Positions 16,900-24,426 of a DNA stretch of 64,000 nt are shown here, piece after piece. The stretch comes from Lacrimispora sphenoides JCM 1415 (GTDB lineage Bacteria > Bacillota > Clostridia > Lachnospirales > Lachnospiraceae): the NCBI RefSeq assembly GCF_900105615.1, contig NZ_LT630003.1:4714001-4778000 (forward strand). Reading direction: 5' to 3'. Below the pieces are notes generated by a model, which ran no database searches, was not told where the DNA came from, and was given only the letters and a program-made list of their open reading frames with translations. Numbering within the stretch: the stretch's first letter is position 1; every line of letters starts with the position of its first letter. Both the position numbers and the translations under genes were made by a program.

Positions 16900-18234
16900 A
16901 TGGATGATGCCCTGATCAAACGGGTACTCCCTCACAGCATCGAGGCAGAGCAATCTGTCATCGGTTCCATGCTGATGGACCGGGATGCAATCATCACGGC
17001 TTCCGAGATCGTTACAGCAGGAGATTTTTACCAGCACCAGTATGGCATCATGTTTGAGGCCATGCTGGAGCTTTTTAATGAGAACTTACCGGTGGATTTG
17101 GTGACTCTTCAAAACCGTTTAAAGGTAAAAGATGTTCCTCCCGAAGTTTCAAGTCTTGATTTTGTCAGGGATATCATCACCACAGTCCCTACATCCGCCA
17201 ATATAAAGTCCTATGCAAATATTGTCCGTGAAAAAGCGGTTTTAAGGCGGCTTATTAAGGCAAATGAAGAAATAGCCAACACCTGCTACGCAGGAAAGGA
17301 ACCCTTAGAAACCATTATGGCTGTCACGGAAAAGACCATATTTGATCTGCTTCAGAACCGCAGCTCCGGAGATTTCGTACCCATCCGCCAGGTTGCCATG
17401 AATGTTCTGGAAAAAATCGAAGAAGCTTCCAAAAACCAGGGAACGGTAACCGGAATCCCCACAGGCTTTATTGACTTGGATTATAAGACCTCCGGTCTGC
17501 AGCCTTCCGATTTCGTCCTCATCGCCGCCCGTCCTTCCATGGGAAAGACGGCATTTGTACTGAACCTGGTAGACCATATCGCTGTAAAAAAAGGCCTGCC
17601 CTGTATGGTATTCAGCCTGGAGATGTCCAAGGAACAGCTGGTAAACCGTATGCTGGCCATGGAATCCAATGTAGATTCCCAGAAGCTCAGAACCGGAACC
17701 TTATCCGATTCCGACTGGGATGCTGTGGTAGAGGGAATCGGAGTTATCGGCAATTCCAAGCTGATCATAGACGATACCCCAGGAATCTCAATCGGAGAAC
17801 TGCGTTCCAAATGCCGTAAGATGAAGCTGGAATACGGTCTTAGCGTAGTCATCATCGATTACCTTCAGTTGATGAGCGGAAGCGGAAAAGGCGGAGACAA
17901 CCGCCAGCAGGAGATCTCAGAAATTTCCAGATCCCTAAAAGCCCTGGCAAGAGAGATGAACGCCCCTGTAATCGCCTTATCCCAGCTAAGCCGTGCCTGC
18001 GAAACAAGACCCGACCACCGCCCCATGCTATCCGACCTCCGAGAATCCGGAGCCATCGAGCAGGATGCCGACGTGGTTATGTTCTTATACCGTGATGATT
18101 ATTATAATAAAGATACGGATATGCCTAATATTGCGGAAGTAATAATTGCAAAACAGAGAAACGGTCCGATCGGAACGATTAATCTGGTCTGGAGACCGGA
18201 GTATACGAAGTTTGCAAACATGGCCAAGCAATGA
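16900..18234 (+). CDS. dnaB: Replicative DNA helicase DnaB
   Basis: Hexameric 5'-3' helicase at the replication fork. N-terminal DnaB domain (HSIEAEQSVIGSML onwards, about 10-110) and RecA-like C-terminal domain with Walker A RPSMGKTAF (Lys216), Walker B in VVIIDYLQLM and the arginine-finger region near the end. 444 residues from ATG 16900, which has AGGAGG seven bases upstream; the in-frame ATG at 16894 lies only one base from that site and is less likely. No intein or inserted element. It is followed by an exceptional inverted-repeat block. Confidence 0.96.
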   Translation: MDDALIKRVLPHSIEAEQSVIGSMLMDRDAIITASEIVTAGDFYQHQYGIMFEAMLELFNENLPVDLVTLQNRLKVKDVPPEVSSLDFVRDIITTVPTSANIKSYANIVREKAVLRRLIKANEEIANTCYAGKEPLETIMAVTEKTIFDLLQNRSSGDFVPIRQVAMNVLEKIEEASKNQGTVTGIPTGFIDLDYKTSGLQPSDFVLIAARPSMGKTAFVLNLVDHIAVKKGLPCMVFSLEMSKEQLVNRMLAMESNVDSQKLRTGTLSDSDWDAVVEGIGVIGNSKLIIDDTPGISIGELRSKCRKMKLEYGLSVVIIDYLQLMSGSGKGGDNRQQEISEISRSLKALAREMNAPVIALSQLSRACETRPDHRPMLSDLRESGAIEQDADVVMFLYRDDYYNKDTDMPNIAEVIIAKQRNGPIGTINLVWRPEYTKFANMAKQ

Positions 18235-18240
18235 GCAGGA

Positions 18241-18316
18241 TAGAAAAAGAGAGTCCCCTGGCCCCGGAAAAGCAAGTATTTTTGTTTTTCCGGGGCCAGG
18301 GGACTCTCTTTTTCTA
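18241..18316 (+). terminator. 31-bp perfect inverted repeat, dnaB terminator
   Basis: Arms 18241-18271 and 18286-18316 are perfectly complementary over 31 bases (core GTCCCCTGGCCCCGG), with a 14-base loop. The right arm carries CTCTCTTTTTCT, so it can end transcripts on either strand. The stem is about three times longer than a normal terminator. Confidence 0.8.
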
Positions 18317-18331
18317 TGGGGCGAACGCCCC

Positions 18332-18378
18332 CCATCTGGGAGAATGGATTCGAACCTCGAATCCATTCTCCCAGATGG
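18332..18378. repeat. 22-bp perfect inverted repeat
   Basis: Arms 18332-18353 and 18357-18378 (beginning CCATCTGGGAGAATGG) are perfectly complementary around a 3-base loop. A smaller GGGGCG-AA-CGCCCC hairpin (18318-18331) sits between it and the dnaB terminator. The right arm is also the beginning of the 41-bp tandem repeat. Confidence 0.85.
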
Positions 18379-18488
18379 CTCCTGCGGCCCCACTAAATTC
18401 CCCCCCTTCTCCCAGATGGCTCCTGCGGCCCCGCTAAATTCCCCCCCTTCCCCCAGATGGCTCCTGCACCCCCGCCATTTCTCTTTTC
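18366..18488. repeat. 41-bp tandem repeat, about 2.7 copies
   Basis: Copies start at 18366, 18407 and 18448 and share TCCCAGATGGCTCCTGCG (18369-18386 in copy 1), then a CCCC(A/G)CTAAATT block and a run of seven C. Copies 1 and 2 differ at one base. Copy 3 diverges after about 24 bases. There is no spacer, so this is not a CRISPR array. Confidence 0.85.
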
Positions 18489-18636
18489 CCCCCCATCCAT
18501 TTACTCCCCCCCTCTAAAAATTTTCTCAAATCCCTCAAAAAACTTCCAATTCCCATTCATAATCCATCCGAAGTCCGCATATGATATAAATAGTAAGGTT
18601 ATGAAAACTTAACGAACCAAAGGAGAGGATATAGCT

Positions 18637-19296
18637 ATGGCTGAGATACATTACTTAATATCGGATGCATCGAAGAAGGTCGATGTGGAGTCTCATGTCC
18701 TTAGATACTGGGAGGACGAGCTGGAGTTAAAGATTCCCAGAAATGAGATGGGGCACCGGTATTACACTGAAGCACACATCCGTTTATTCAAGCAGATCAA
18801 GGACTTAAAGGACAAGGGGTATCAGTTAAAGGCCATTAAGACAGCGCTTGACAAGGTTATTGAGGAGGGCAGAGACCCCGTCATACCAGATGAGTTACTG
18901 GAAGGACAGGTAGCTCAGGAATTAAAAGAGAGTGCAATATCTGGCACTGATGATGGGACAGGCCTGGACGTACATAACACGGCGCAGATTTCCATTGCCC
19001 AGGAGAAAATGGAGCAGTTTCAGGAGATCATGAACCATATCATTGGACGGGCTTTAGAGGTAAATAATGAGCAGTTAAGCCAGGATGTCAGCTGCTTGGT
19101 CAATGACAAGGTCATTAAGGAAATGGAATATTTATTGAATTTAAAAGAAGAAAAAGAAGAGGAGCGGTTCAAACAGCTGGACGAGCTTATGCGTTCGTAT
19201 CAAAAGGACAACAAAGGGCGTGCAGAAGCTGCTGCTTCTAAGATTCCATTTTTTAACCGAAAAAAGAAGTTCGGGCGAAATGGAAAAAAGTTATAA
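18637..19296 (+). CDS. MerR-like helix-turn-helix protein with coiled-coil tail
   Basis: 219 residues. Residues 1-75 form a MerR-type winged helix (VESHVLRYWEDELELKIPRNEMGHRYYTEAHIRLFKQIKDL). Residues about 125-205 are charged and heptad-like, predicting a coiled coil, and the C-terminus is very basic (KKKFGRNGKKL). It lacks the effector-binding domain and metal cysteines of classical MerR activators. The build resembles RacA-type DNA-anchoring proteins more than stress regulators, but no orthology can be claimed. RBS AAAGGAGAGG. Own terminator downstream. Confidence 0.75.
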   Translation: MAEIHYLISDASKKVDVESHVLRYWEDELELKIPRNEMGHRYYTEAHIRLFKQIKDLKDKGYQLKAIKTALDKVIEEGRDPVIPDELLEGQVAQELKESAISGTDDGTGLDVHNTAQISIAQEKMEQFQEIMNHIIGRALEVNNEQLSQDVSCLVNDKVIKEMEYLLNLKEEKEEERFKQLDELMRSYQKDNKGRAEAAASKIPFFNRKKKFGRNGKKL

Positions 19297-19346
19297 AACC
19301 ACACTACTTTCAGATAAATAGAGCCATCAAACAGGCTCTGGCAAGG

Positions 19347-19388
19347 AAATCCGCAGCTGCCGGTGAAAGTGGAAACTGCGGATTTTTT
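19347..19388 (+). terminator. Terminator after the MerR-like gene
   Basis: AAATCCGCAG (19347-19356) pairs with CTGCGGATTT (19376-19385), followed by a T run to 19388. It lies between convergent genes. Confidence 0.8.
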
Positions 19389-19402
19389 ATGCTAACAGGT
19401 TA

Positions 19403-20116
19403 TTATTCTTTACAAGCATTTACAAAAGTCTGAAACAGTCGGAACGCTTCTCCATTCTTTTCCCACAGATATTCCGGATGCCATTGAACCCCGATAAAAA
19501 AGGGATAGTCTGTCATTTCCAGTGCCTCGATCAAATGGTCTGGAGAGTAGGCGGAAGCAATAAGTCCGGGAGCAAGATCCCTGACGGCCTGATGGTGCAT
19601 GCTGTTGACCTTTATCGAAGAGCTTTCTGATATACGGGCAAGGAGGCTGCCCTCGTTTAAAGCAACCGTATGGCACGGCATATCATAACTAAATGGTTGG
19701 GAATGGGCCAGAGGAAAATCACGTGTTACCTGGGAGGGGATATCCTGCCAGATGTTTCCTCCAAGAGCGATGTTTAGAACCTGGATTCCCCGGCAGATCC
19801 CAAGGACCGGTTTCCGAAGTTCCATAATCATAGGGAGCAGGGAAATCTCCATCTGGTCCCTGGCTGCGGACACATTGCCGCAGTGAGCCTGTGTCTCTTC
19901 CCCAAAAAGGAAGGGGTGCACATCAGGACCGCCTGTGAACAGAAATCCATCCATATCCTTTGACAGCTGCTTTAAATCTTCTTCTGAGGCATCTAAGGGC
20001 ATCACGACTGGGATTGCTCCCGCAGCTTTTAATGCCCGCATATAAGTAGGACGTGCCTTAACATCACCGCTTTCAATATCGTGGGCGGGGGTCAGGCCGA
20101 TCAGTGGCTTTCTCAT
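19403..20116 (-). CDS. Class I glutamine amidotransferase-like hydrolase (peptidase C26, PuuD type)
   Basis: Member of the gamma-glutamyl-gamma-aminobutyrate hydrolase family: hydrolyses gamma-glutamyl amides in the cytoplasm, typically in polyamine (putrescine) breakdown. Nucleophile Cys108 in LGICRGIQVLN, oxyanion region GGPDVHP, and the His-Glu pair in GVQWHPEY near residue 217. 237 residues, usual for the family. No other puu genes adjoin it, so the substrate is uncertain. AAAGGAAAGG precedes the ATG. Confidence 0.85.
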   Translation of the reverse strand: MRKPLIGLTPAHDIESGDVKARPTYMRALKAAGAIPVVMPLDASEEDLKQLSKDMDGFLFTGGPDVHPFLFGEETQAHCGNVSAARDQMEISLLPMIMELRKPVLGICRGIQVLNIALGGNIWQDIPSQVTRDFPLAHSQPFSYDMPCHTVALNEGSLLARISESSSIKVNSMHHQAVRDLAPGLIASAYSPDHLIEALEMTDYPFFIGVQWHPEYLWEKNGEAFRLFQTFVNACKE

Positions 20117-20185
20117 ATTAGAAATGTCCTTTCCTTTATCCGGTTAATTCATTCATATGCAGATATAAAGAACGTGTTGATATAA

Positions 20186-20217
20186 CAAAATGCCTCTTCC
20201 TTTCGGAAGAGGCATTT
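20186..20217 (-). terminator. Terminator of the ferredoxin gene
   Basis: AAATGCCTCTTCC (20188-20200) with GGAAGAGGCATTT (20205-20217), 13-bp perfect stem and tetraloop; on the minus strand the 3' arm runs into TTTTG. A, T-rich flanks could allow bidirectional use with the C26 gene. Confidence 0.75.
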
Positions 20218-20228
20218 ATGTATCATAA

Positions 20229-20399
20229 TTATGCTTCAGAAATAGCTCCTGTTGGACATACGCCCTCACAAGCGCCACAATCGATACATGCATCAGCATC
20301 AATAACAAACTGAGAATCACCCTGGCTAATAGCGCTTACTGGGCATTCACCTTCACAGCTTCCGCAGCTAACGCAAGCGTCACTAATAACTCGTGCCAT
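20229..20399 (-). CDS. 2[4Fe-4S] ferredoxin
   Basis: Short electron carrier, 56 residues, of the clostridial ferredoxin type. Two cluster motifs are visible: CVSCGSCEGECP near residues 9-20 and CIDCGACEGVCP near 38-49, each CxxCxxCxxxCP. It starts MARVISDA with AAGGAGG seven bases upstream. It has its own promoter in the 89-base gap after pflA. Its position directly behind pflA suggests it could supply the electron that PflA needs to cleave S-adenosylmethionine, but ferredoxins serve many partners. Confidence 0.95.
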   Translation of the reverse strand: MARVISDACVSCGSCEGECPVSAISQGDSQFVIDADACIDCGACEGVCPTGAISEA

Positions 20400-20436
20400 G
20401 ATAAATTACCTCCTTATATTATATAGATTTTTCTAT

Positions 20437-20465
20437 ATTTTATACTATAAATCAGAAATATTCAA
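20437..20465 (-). promoter_or_regulatory. Ferredoxin promoter
   Basis: On the minus strand TTGAAT (20465-20460), 17-base spacer, TAAAAT (20442-20437), followed by an AT-rich leader and AAGGAGG. Confidence 0.6.
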
Positions 20466-20488
20466 GTAGTAAATGGTACAATTATTGT

Positions 20489-21262
20489 TTAATTTTGGGA
20501 GCAATACCGATCAGGGATTCCTGTGCGTACATCCCTGATTCCGCTTAAGATTATCTTCTTGGCGGCAACGGCACCATCCTTTGACATGGGGGGAATATCC
20601 TTTAAGGGATATTCCATACCCATGCTCTCGTATTTTACCTTTCCCATGTCGTGATAAGGCAGGACATCAAGGGCCTTCACATTCTTAAGCCCGCCGATAA
20701 AACGCCCCAGCCTGTATAGATCAGGGGTCTCATCCGTGATCTGCGGCACTGCCACATGACGGATCCACACCGGGATATCCCGGTCGCTTAAACACTGGGC
20801 AAAATCCAGAATGTTTTCATTGGAATGACCTGTAAGTGTTTTGTGCTTTGTATCAACAATTTGCTTGATGTCCAGCATGACAAGATCGGTAGAGTCCAAA
20901 AGCCGGTCTATTTTCTTCCTGTAATCCGGGTCATTCCTGTGAAACGTGACACCTGAAGTATCCAGGCAGGTATGGATGCTCTTCTTTCCTGCGGCTTCAA
21001 AAAGCTCAGTCACAAAATCCAGCTGCATAAGAGGCTCTCCGCCGGTGGCCGTGATGCCTCCGCCCCGGTAAAAATTCCGGGACGACTCATACTGCTTTAA
21101 TAGTTCTTCTACCGTCATTGCCGTGCCGCCCGCCATCTTCCAGGTGTCCGGATTATGGCAATATTGGCAGCGCATGGGACAGCCTTGTAAAAAAATCACC
21201 ATACGCACACCCGGTCCGTCAACGGTACCGAAGCTTTCAATGGAATGGATATATCCTGTCAT
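20489..21262 (-). CDS. pflA: Pyruvate formate-lyase activating enzyme
   Basis: Radical SAM enzyme that abstracts a hydrogen from the glycine of pyruvate formate-lyase to create the glycyl radical. The 257 residues begin with the glycyl-radical-activase signature SFGTVDGPGVR and carry the cluster motif C28-x3-C32-x2-C35 (GCPMRCQYCHNP). GG-E block TGGEPLMQ follows. Length is close to E. coli PflA (246). It lies 21 bases behind the separate glycyl-radical-domain gene, its target. RBS AAGAAGGCGAT. Confidence 0.95.
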   Translation of the reverse strand: MTGYIHSIESFGTVDGPGVRMVIFLQGCPMRCQYCHNPDTWKMAGGTAMTVEELLKQYESSRNFYRGGGITATGGEPLMQLDFVTELFEAAGKKSIHTCLDTSGVTFHRNDPDYRKKIDRLLDSTDLVMLDIKQIVDTKHKTLTGHSNENILDFAQCLSDRDIPVWIRHVAVPQITDETPDLYRLGRFIGGLKNVKALDVLPYHDMGKVKYESMGMEYPLKDIPPMSKDGAVAAKKIILSGIRDVRTGIPDRYCSQN

Positions 21263-21283
21263 ACAGATCGCCTTCTTTGCTTA

Positions 21284-21529
21284 TTACATATTGTTGTGGA
21301 ACGTACGGGAGATTACCTCATCCTGCTGTTCCTTTGTCAGCTTGATAAAATTCACCGCATAACCGGATACGCGCACGGTAAGCTGGGGATAACTTTCCGG
21401 ATGCTTCTGAGCGTCTAATAAGGTATCACGGGTGAATACATTAACATTTAAGTGATGTCCGCCTTCTTCTACATAGCCATCTAATAAATTAACAAGGTTA
21501 TTGATTTGAGATTCGCTGATATTTGCCAT
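21284..21529 (-). CDS. Separate glycyl-radical domain of pyruvate formate-lyase
   Basis: 81-residue protein equal to the extreme C-terminus of E. coli PflB. It shares LLDGY, a GG-H/Q-HLNVNV stretch, [15 protein letters not shown] and [14 protein letters not shown], in order. Gly56 in RVSGYA corresponds to the radical-bearing Gly734. It resembles the spare-part protein GrcA/YfiD, but here it sits in the pfl operon behind a core enzyme that lacks this domain, so it is expected to be an essential subunit and not a repair part. Own start (MANISESQ) with AGGAGG and own stop; 21 bases separate it from the upstream small gene. Confidence 0.9.
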   Translation of the reverse strand: MANISESQINNLVNLLDGYVEEGGHHLNVNVFTRDTLLDAQKHPESYPQLTVRVSGYAVNFIKLTKEQQDEVISRTFHNNM

Positions 21530-21550
21530 TTTATAATCCTCCTATTGTAT

Positions 21551-21820
21551 TTAATAAGTGTCTTCCATAAACAGCCGGTTGCTTTCCGGGTCTTCATCTT
21601 CTGTATCCAAGGCCTGGAATAAAGTGGGCACTCTGCAGGCGGAATTTCCGTCTGCACAATCCGTGGAGTTTGTGGTAGTAACTGATTTAGCCATTGTTTC
21701 ATCGGTACTTACAGTACCGTCTTCTGATACGCGGATGTTCATATGTCCGCCGCTTCCAGCCATGAACTGGTCAAGCATGGAGACGATATCGTCAATCTGT
21801 TTCTCCTTTGGATCTGCCAT
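21551..21820 (-). CDS. Small pfl-operon protein, paralogue of the glycyl-radical domain without the radical motif
   Basis: 89 residues between the PFL core and the glycyl-radical protein. Its N-terminus, KQIDDIVSMLDQFMAGSGGH followed by MNIRV, aligns with [20 protein letters not shown] and LNVNV of its neighbour, so the two share ancestry. After about residue 30 it diverges: a Ser/Thr/Asp-rich stretch, two or three cysteines (DCADGNSACRVPTL) and an acidic tail. No RVSGYA is present, so it cannot carry the radical. Function unknown; a structural or regulatory subunit of the split enzyme is the simplest idea. ATG 21820 has AAGGAG; a GTG nine bases upstream is too close to that site. Confidence 0.75.
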   Translation of the reverse strand: MADPKEKQIDDIVSMLDQFMAGSGGHMNIRVSEDGTVSTDETMAKSVTTTNSTDCADGNSACRVPTLFQALDTEDEDPESNRLFMEDTY

Positions 21821-21832
21821 AATAACCACTCC

Positions 21833-23893
21833 TTATTTCTGGTCTTCGCTGAGAGCCAGCTCTAAATCCACCTCTAAATCTCCTGTGAAGATCTGATCTT
21901 CTTTGCCAAGGGCTCCCGGTACGATAGAGAATGTATTGGAGATCCCATCCTGGGCATCTCTGAACGGAAGCTTTGCAACCGATGCCAGGGAAGCGACAGC
22001 ACCGTGAGTATCTCTAAGGTGCATTGGGTTTGCGCCAGGCGCAAAGGCTTCACCCTTCTTACGTCCGTCAGGAGTTGCTCCTGTATTCTTACCATATACT
22101 ACGTTGGAAGTGATTGTTAAGATTGAGGTGGTTGGAATGCCGCCGCGGTAAGTGTGGTTTCCTTTTACATAGTTCATAAAGGTGTGAACCAGTTCGTTTG
22201 CGATCATGTCTACCCGGTCATCGTTATTGCCGTATTTGGGGAAGTCGCCTTCTACGATATAATCGGTTACGATTCCGTTTTCATCCCGTACGGTTTTAAC
22301 CTTGGCATATTTGATGGCGGATAAGGAGTCAGCCACTACGGAAAGTCCGGCAATACCGGTTGCGAACCAACGGGTTACCTTTTTATCGTGAAGAGCCATC
22401 TGAATACGCTCATAGCTGTATTTGTCATGCATATAGTGAATGACGTTCAAGGTGTTTACATAAACCCTTGCAAGCCAGTTCATCATATCCTTATAGGCAG
22501 CCATAACCTCTTCATAATCCAGGTACTCGGAAGTGATGGGGCGGTATTTGGGGCCGACCTGTTTTTTGGTGACTTCATCAATGCCGCCGTTAATAGCATA
22601 TAACAGGCATTTTGCAAGATTGGCCCTTGCGCCGAAGTTCTGCATTTCCTTACCAACCCTCATGGAAGATACGCAGCAGGCAATGGCATAATCATCTCCA
22701 TGTGTCACTCTCATCAGGTCATCGTTCTCATACTGAATGGAAGAGGATTCAATGGAAGTCCTTGCGCAGAAGCGCTTAAAGTTTTCCGGAAGCTTTGTAG
22801 ACCAGAGCACGGTTAAGTTTGGCTCAGGAGCTGTTCCCAGATTCGTAAGGGTGTGGAGGTAGCGGAAGGAAGTCTTGGTCACCAGATGGCGTCCGTCGAT
22901 GCCGACTCCTCCGATGGATTCTGTTACCCAGGTAGGATCGCCGGAGAACAGCTCATTGTATTCCGGAGTACGGGCGAATTTTACCAGACGAAGCTTCATG
23001 ATGAAATGATCCACGAACTCCTGAATCTGCTCTTCGGTAAAGGTTCCATCTTCTAAATCTCTCTGTGCATAAACATCAATAAAGGTGGAGGTGCGGCCTA
23101 AGGACATGGCTGCTCCGTTTTGTTCCTTGACAGCGGCAAGGTAGGCAAAGTACAGCCACTGGATCGCCTCTTCTACGTTGGCTGCCGGTTTTGAAATATC
23201 AAAGCCATAGATGCTTCCCAGCTCCTTTAATTCCTTAAGGGCACGGATCTGCTCAGAAAGCTCTTCTCTTTCCCGGATCACGTCAGAATACATGGTAGTA
23301 CGTGTTGTATCCTTCTGCTCTTCCTTATCTGCGATCAGGCGGTCAATGCCGTAAAGGGCCACCCGGCGGTAATCTCCGATGATGCGGCCGCGGCCATAGG
23401 CATCCGGAAGGCCTGTGATGATGTGGTTGGAACGGCAGTCACGCATTTCCTGGGTATAAGCATCAAAAACGCCTGCATTGTGTGTCTTTCTGTGAATCGT
23501 AAAAAATTTCTTAACTTCAGGATCAATGGTATAACCATTATCCGCGCAGGCCTTCTCTGCCATACGGATACCGCCGTAAGGCTGTAAGGAACGCTTAAAA
23601 GGCTTATCAGTCTGAAAGCCTACGATTGTTTCTTTGTCTTTATCTAAATATCCCGGTCCGTGGGAAGTGATGGTGGAAATGTTCTTTGTATCCATATCCA
23701 GCACGCCGCCGGCCTCCCGCTCCTGTTTGGATAAATCCATAACCTGCGCCCAAAGAGCGTTTGTTGCTGTGGTAGGTCCGGCAAGAAAGGAATCATCGCC
23801 GTCATAAGGAGTGTAATTTTTCTGTATAAAGTCCCTGACGTTGATCTCCCGTTCCCAAACACCGCCCGTGAAAGCTCTCCATTCTGTTCTCAT
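21833..23893 (-). CDS. pflB: Pyruvate formate-lyase core, lacking the C-terminal glycyl-radical domain
   Basis: Formate C-acetyltransferase: pyruvate + CoA to acetyl-CoA + formate, the main anaerobic pyruvate route. From ATG 23893 (GGAGGAA upstream) it has 686 residues against 760 in E. coli. It aligns throughout: [33 protein letters not shown], catalytic Cys406-Cys407 in [21 protein letters not shown], and it ends just after [13 protein letters not shown]. The last 70 or so residues, including RVSGYA, are missing and are encoded by the separate gene 21284-21529. The gene has a normal stop with a new ribosome site following, so this is a genuine split and not a frameshift. A TTG start at 23932 is possible but would add an unrelated N-terminal extension. 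Confidence 0.95.
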   Translation of the reverse strand: MRTEWRAFTGGVWEREINVRDFIQKNYTPYDGDDSFLAGPTTATNALWAQVMDLSKQEREAGGVLDMDTKNISTITSHGPGYLDKDKETIVGFQTDKPFKRSLQPYGGIRMAEKACADNGYTIDPEVKKFFTIHRKTHNAGVFDAYTQEMRDCRSNHIITGLPDAYGRGRIIGDYRRVALYGIDRLIADKEEQKDTTRTTMYSDVIREREELSEQIRALKELKELGSIYGFDISKPAANVEEAIQWLYFAYLAAVKEQNGAAMSLGRTSTFIDVYAQRDLEDGTFTEEQIQEFVDHFIMKLRLVKFARTPEYNELFSGDPTWVTESIGGVGIDGRHLVTKTSFRYLHTLTNLGTAPEPNLTVLWSTKLPENFKRFCARTSIESSSIQYENDDLMRVTHGDDYAIACCVSSMRVGKEMQNFGARANLAKCLLYAINGGIDEVTKKQVGPKYRPITSEYLDYEEVMAAYKDMMNWLARVYVNTLNVIHYMHDKYSYERIQMALHDKKVTRWFATGIAGLSVVADSLSAIKYAKVKTVRDENGIVTDYIVEGDFPKYGNNDDRVDMIANELVHTFMNYVKGNHTYRGGIPTTSILTITSNVVYGKNTGATPDGRKKGEAFAPGANPMHLRDTHGAVASLASVAKLPFRDAQDGISNTFSIVPGALGKEDQIFTGDLEVDLELALSEDQK

Positions 23894-23960
23894 AGTATTG
23901 TTCCTCCGTAAAATCTGCTGTATAAGTGTCAATTATAAATGAGTGCCGTCAAAGATTATA

Positions 23961-24015
23961 ATTCATACAACCTTTGTATGAATACATTATATATGAATAC
24001 TGTATACAATGTCAA
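23961..24015 (-). promoter_or_regulatory. pfl operon promoter and downstream operator
   Basis: On the minus strand TTGACA (24015-24010), 18-base spacer, TATAAT (23991-23986). Just downstream is a perfect inverted repeat ATTCATACAA (23961-23970) / TTGTATGAAT (23974-23983), and a further half-site ATGAATAC lies in the spacer. The position over the transcription start suggests repression. It does not match the Rex consensus (TTGTTAANNNNTTAACAA) well. Confidence 0.65.
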
Positions 24016-24145
24016 GACTACTTGTTGAGAAAAATTTGTCAAAAAGAAGTCGGAAGGAAAAAAAGGAATTTAGTCCTTGCTAATAAGGAAGAAAAGTATT
24101 ATATTATAAAGACAGTAAATACAATTTTTTAAGGAGGAACACAAG

Positions 24146-24346
24146 ATGCAGATCCAGAAGGATATGTTAATAGGAGCATTGCTTGAAATGGACGAGAACA
24201 TTGCACCTATGTTAATGCGCGCAGGTATGCATTGCCTCGGCTGTCCGGCATCTCAGGGTGAGTCCCTGGAGGAAGCCTGCCAGGTTCATGGAATAGACTG
24301 TGATGTACTGGTTTCCCAGATTAACGAAGTGTTAGCAGAAGTATAG
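24146..24346 (+). CDS. DUF1858 domain protein
   Basis: 66-residue protein of the DUF1858 (ScdA_N-like, hybrid-cluster-associated) family, divergent from the pfl operon. Motif [18 protein letters not shown] gives a CxxC pair plus a third cysteine; another Cys (GIDCDV) follows. Such proteins are thought to be redox-active or metal/NO-linked, but no activity is established. Excellent AAGGAGG at 24132-24138 and its own terminator. Shares the divergent promoter region with pfl, so it may respond to the same anaerobic or redox signal. Confidence 0.8.
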   Translation: MQIQKDMLIGALLEMDENIAPMLMRAGMHCLGCPASQGESLEEACQVHGIDCDVLVSQINEVLAEV

Positions 24347-24362
24347 AATATATTACGATATG

Positions 24363-24400
24363 ACAGGAGGCAGTCCTTAAGGACCAGCCTCCTGTTTTTT
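24363..24400 (+). terminator. Terminator of the DUF1858 gene
   Basis: ACAGGAGGC (24363-24371) pairs with GCCTCCTGT (24387-24395) with an inner GTCCTTAAGGAC palindrome, followed by TTTTTT. Confidence 0.85.
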
Positions 24401-24426
24401 GTGCGGGCAGCGAGCCGGCGGGTTTC

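Larger units (their letters stand above)
18235..18636 (+). other. Gene-free repeat block between dnaB and the MerR-like gene
   Basis: About 400 bases without a credible gene. Three back-to-back perfect inverted repeats (18241-18316, 18318-18331, 18332-18378) are followed by a 41-bp tandem repeat (18366-18488) and four runs of exactly seven C. The plus strand from about 18380 to 18570 is strongly pyrimidine-rich, unlike its surroundings. The last 60 bases hold the promoter region of the next gene. See separate entries. Confidence 0.8.

Noticed and set aside
18345-18378. tRNA fragment in the 22-bp inverted repeat (GGTTCGAATCC-like T-arm on the minus strand)
   Set aside because: The resemblance covers only the T-loop. 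No acceptor, D or anticodon arms can be found on either side, and the sequence is explained by the palindrome.
18366-18488. CRISPR-like array
   Set aside because: The 41-bp units are directly contiguous, with no variable spacers, only 2.7 copies and no cas genes in the window.
21284-23893. Frameshift or premature stop in a single pflB gene
   Set aside because: Each piece has its own start codon and AGGAGG-type site, they are separated by spacers and by a third complete gene, and the break falls exactly at a domain border.
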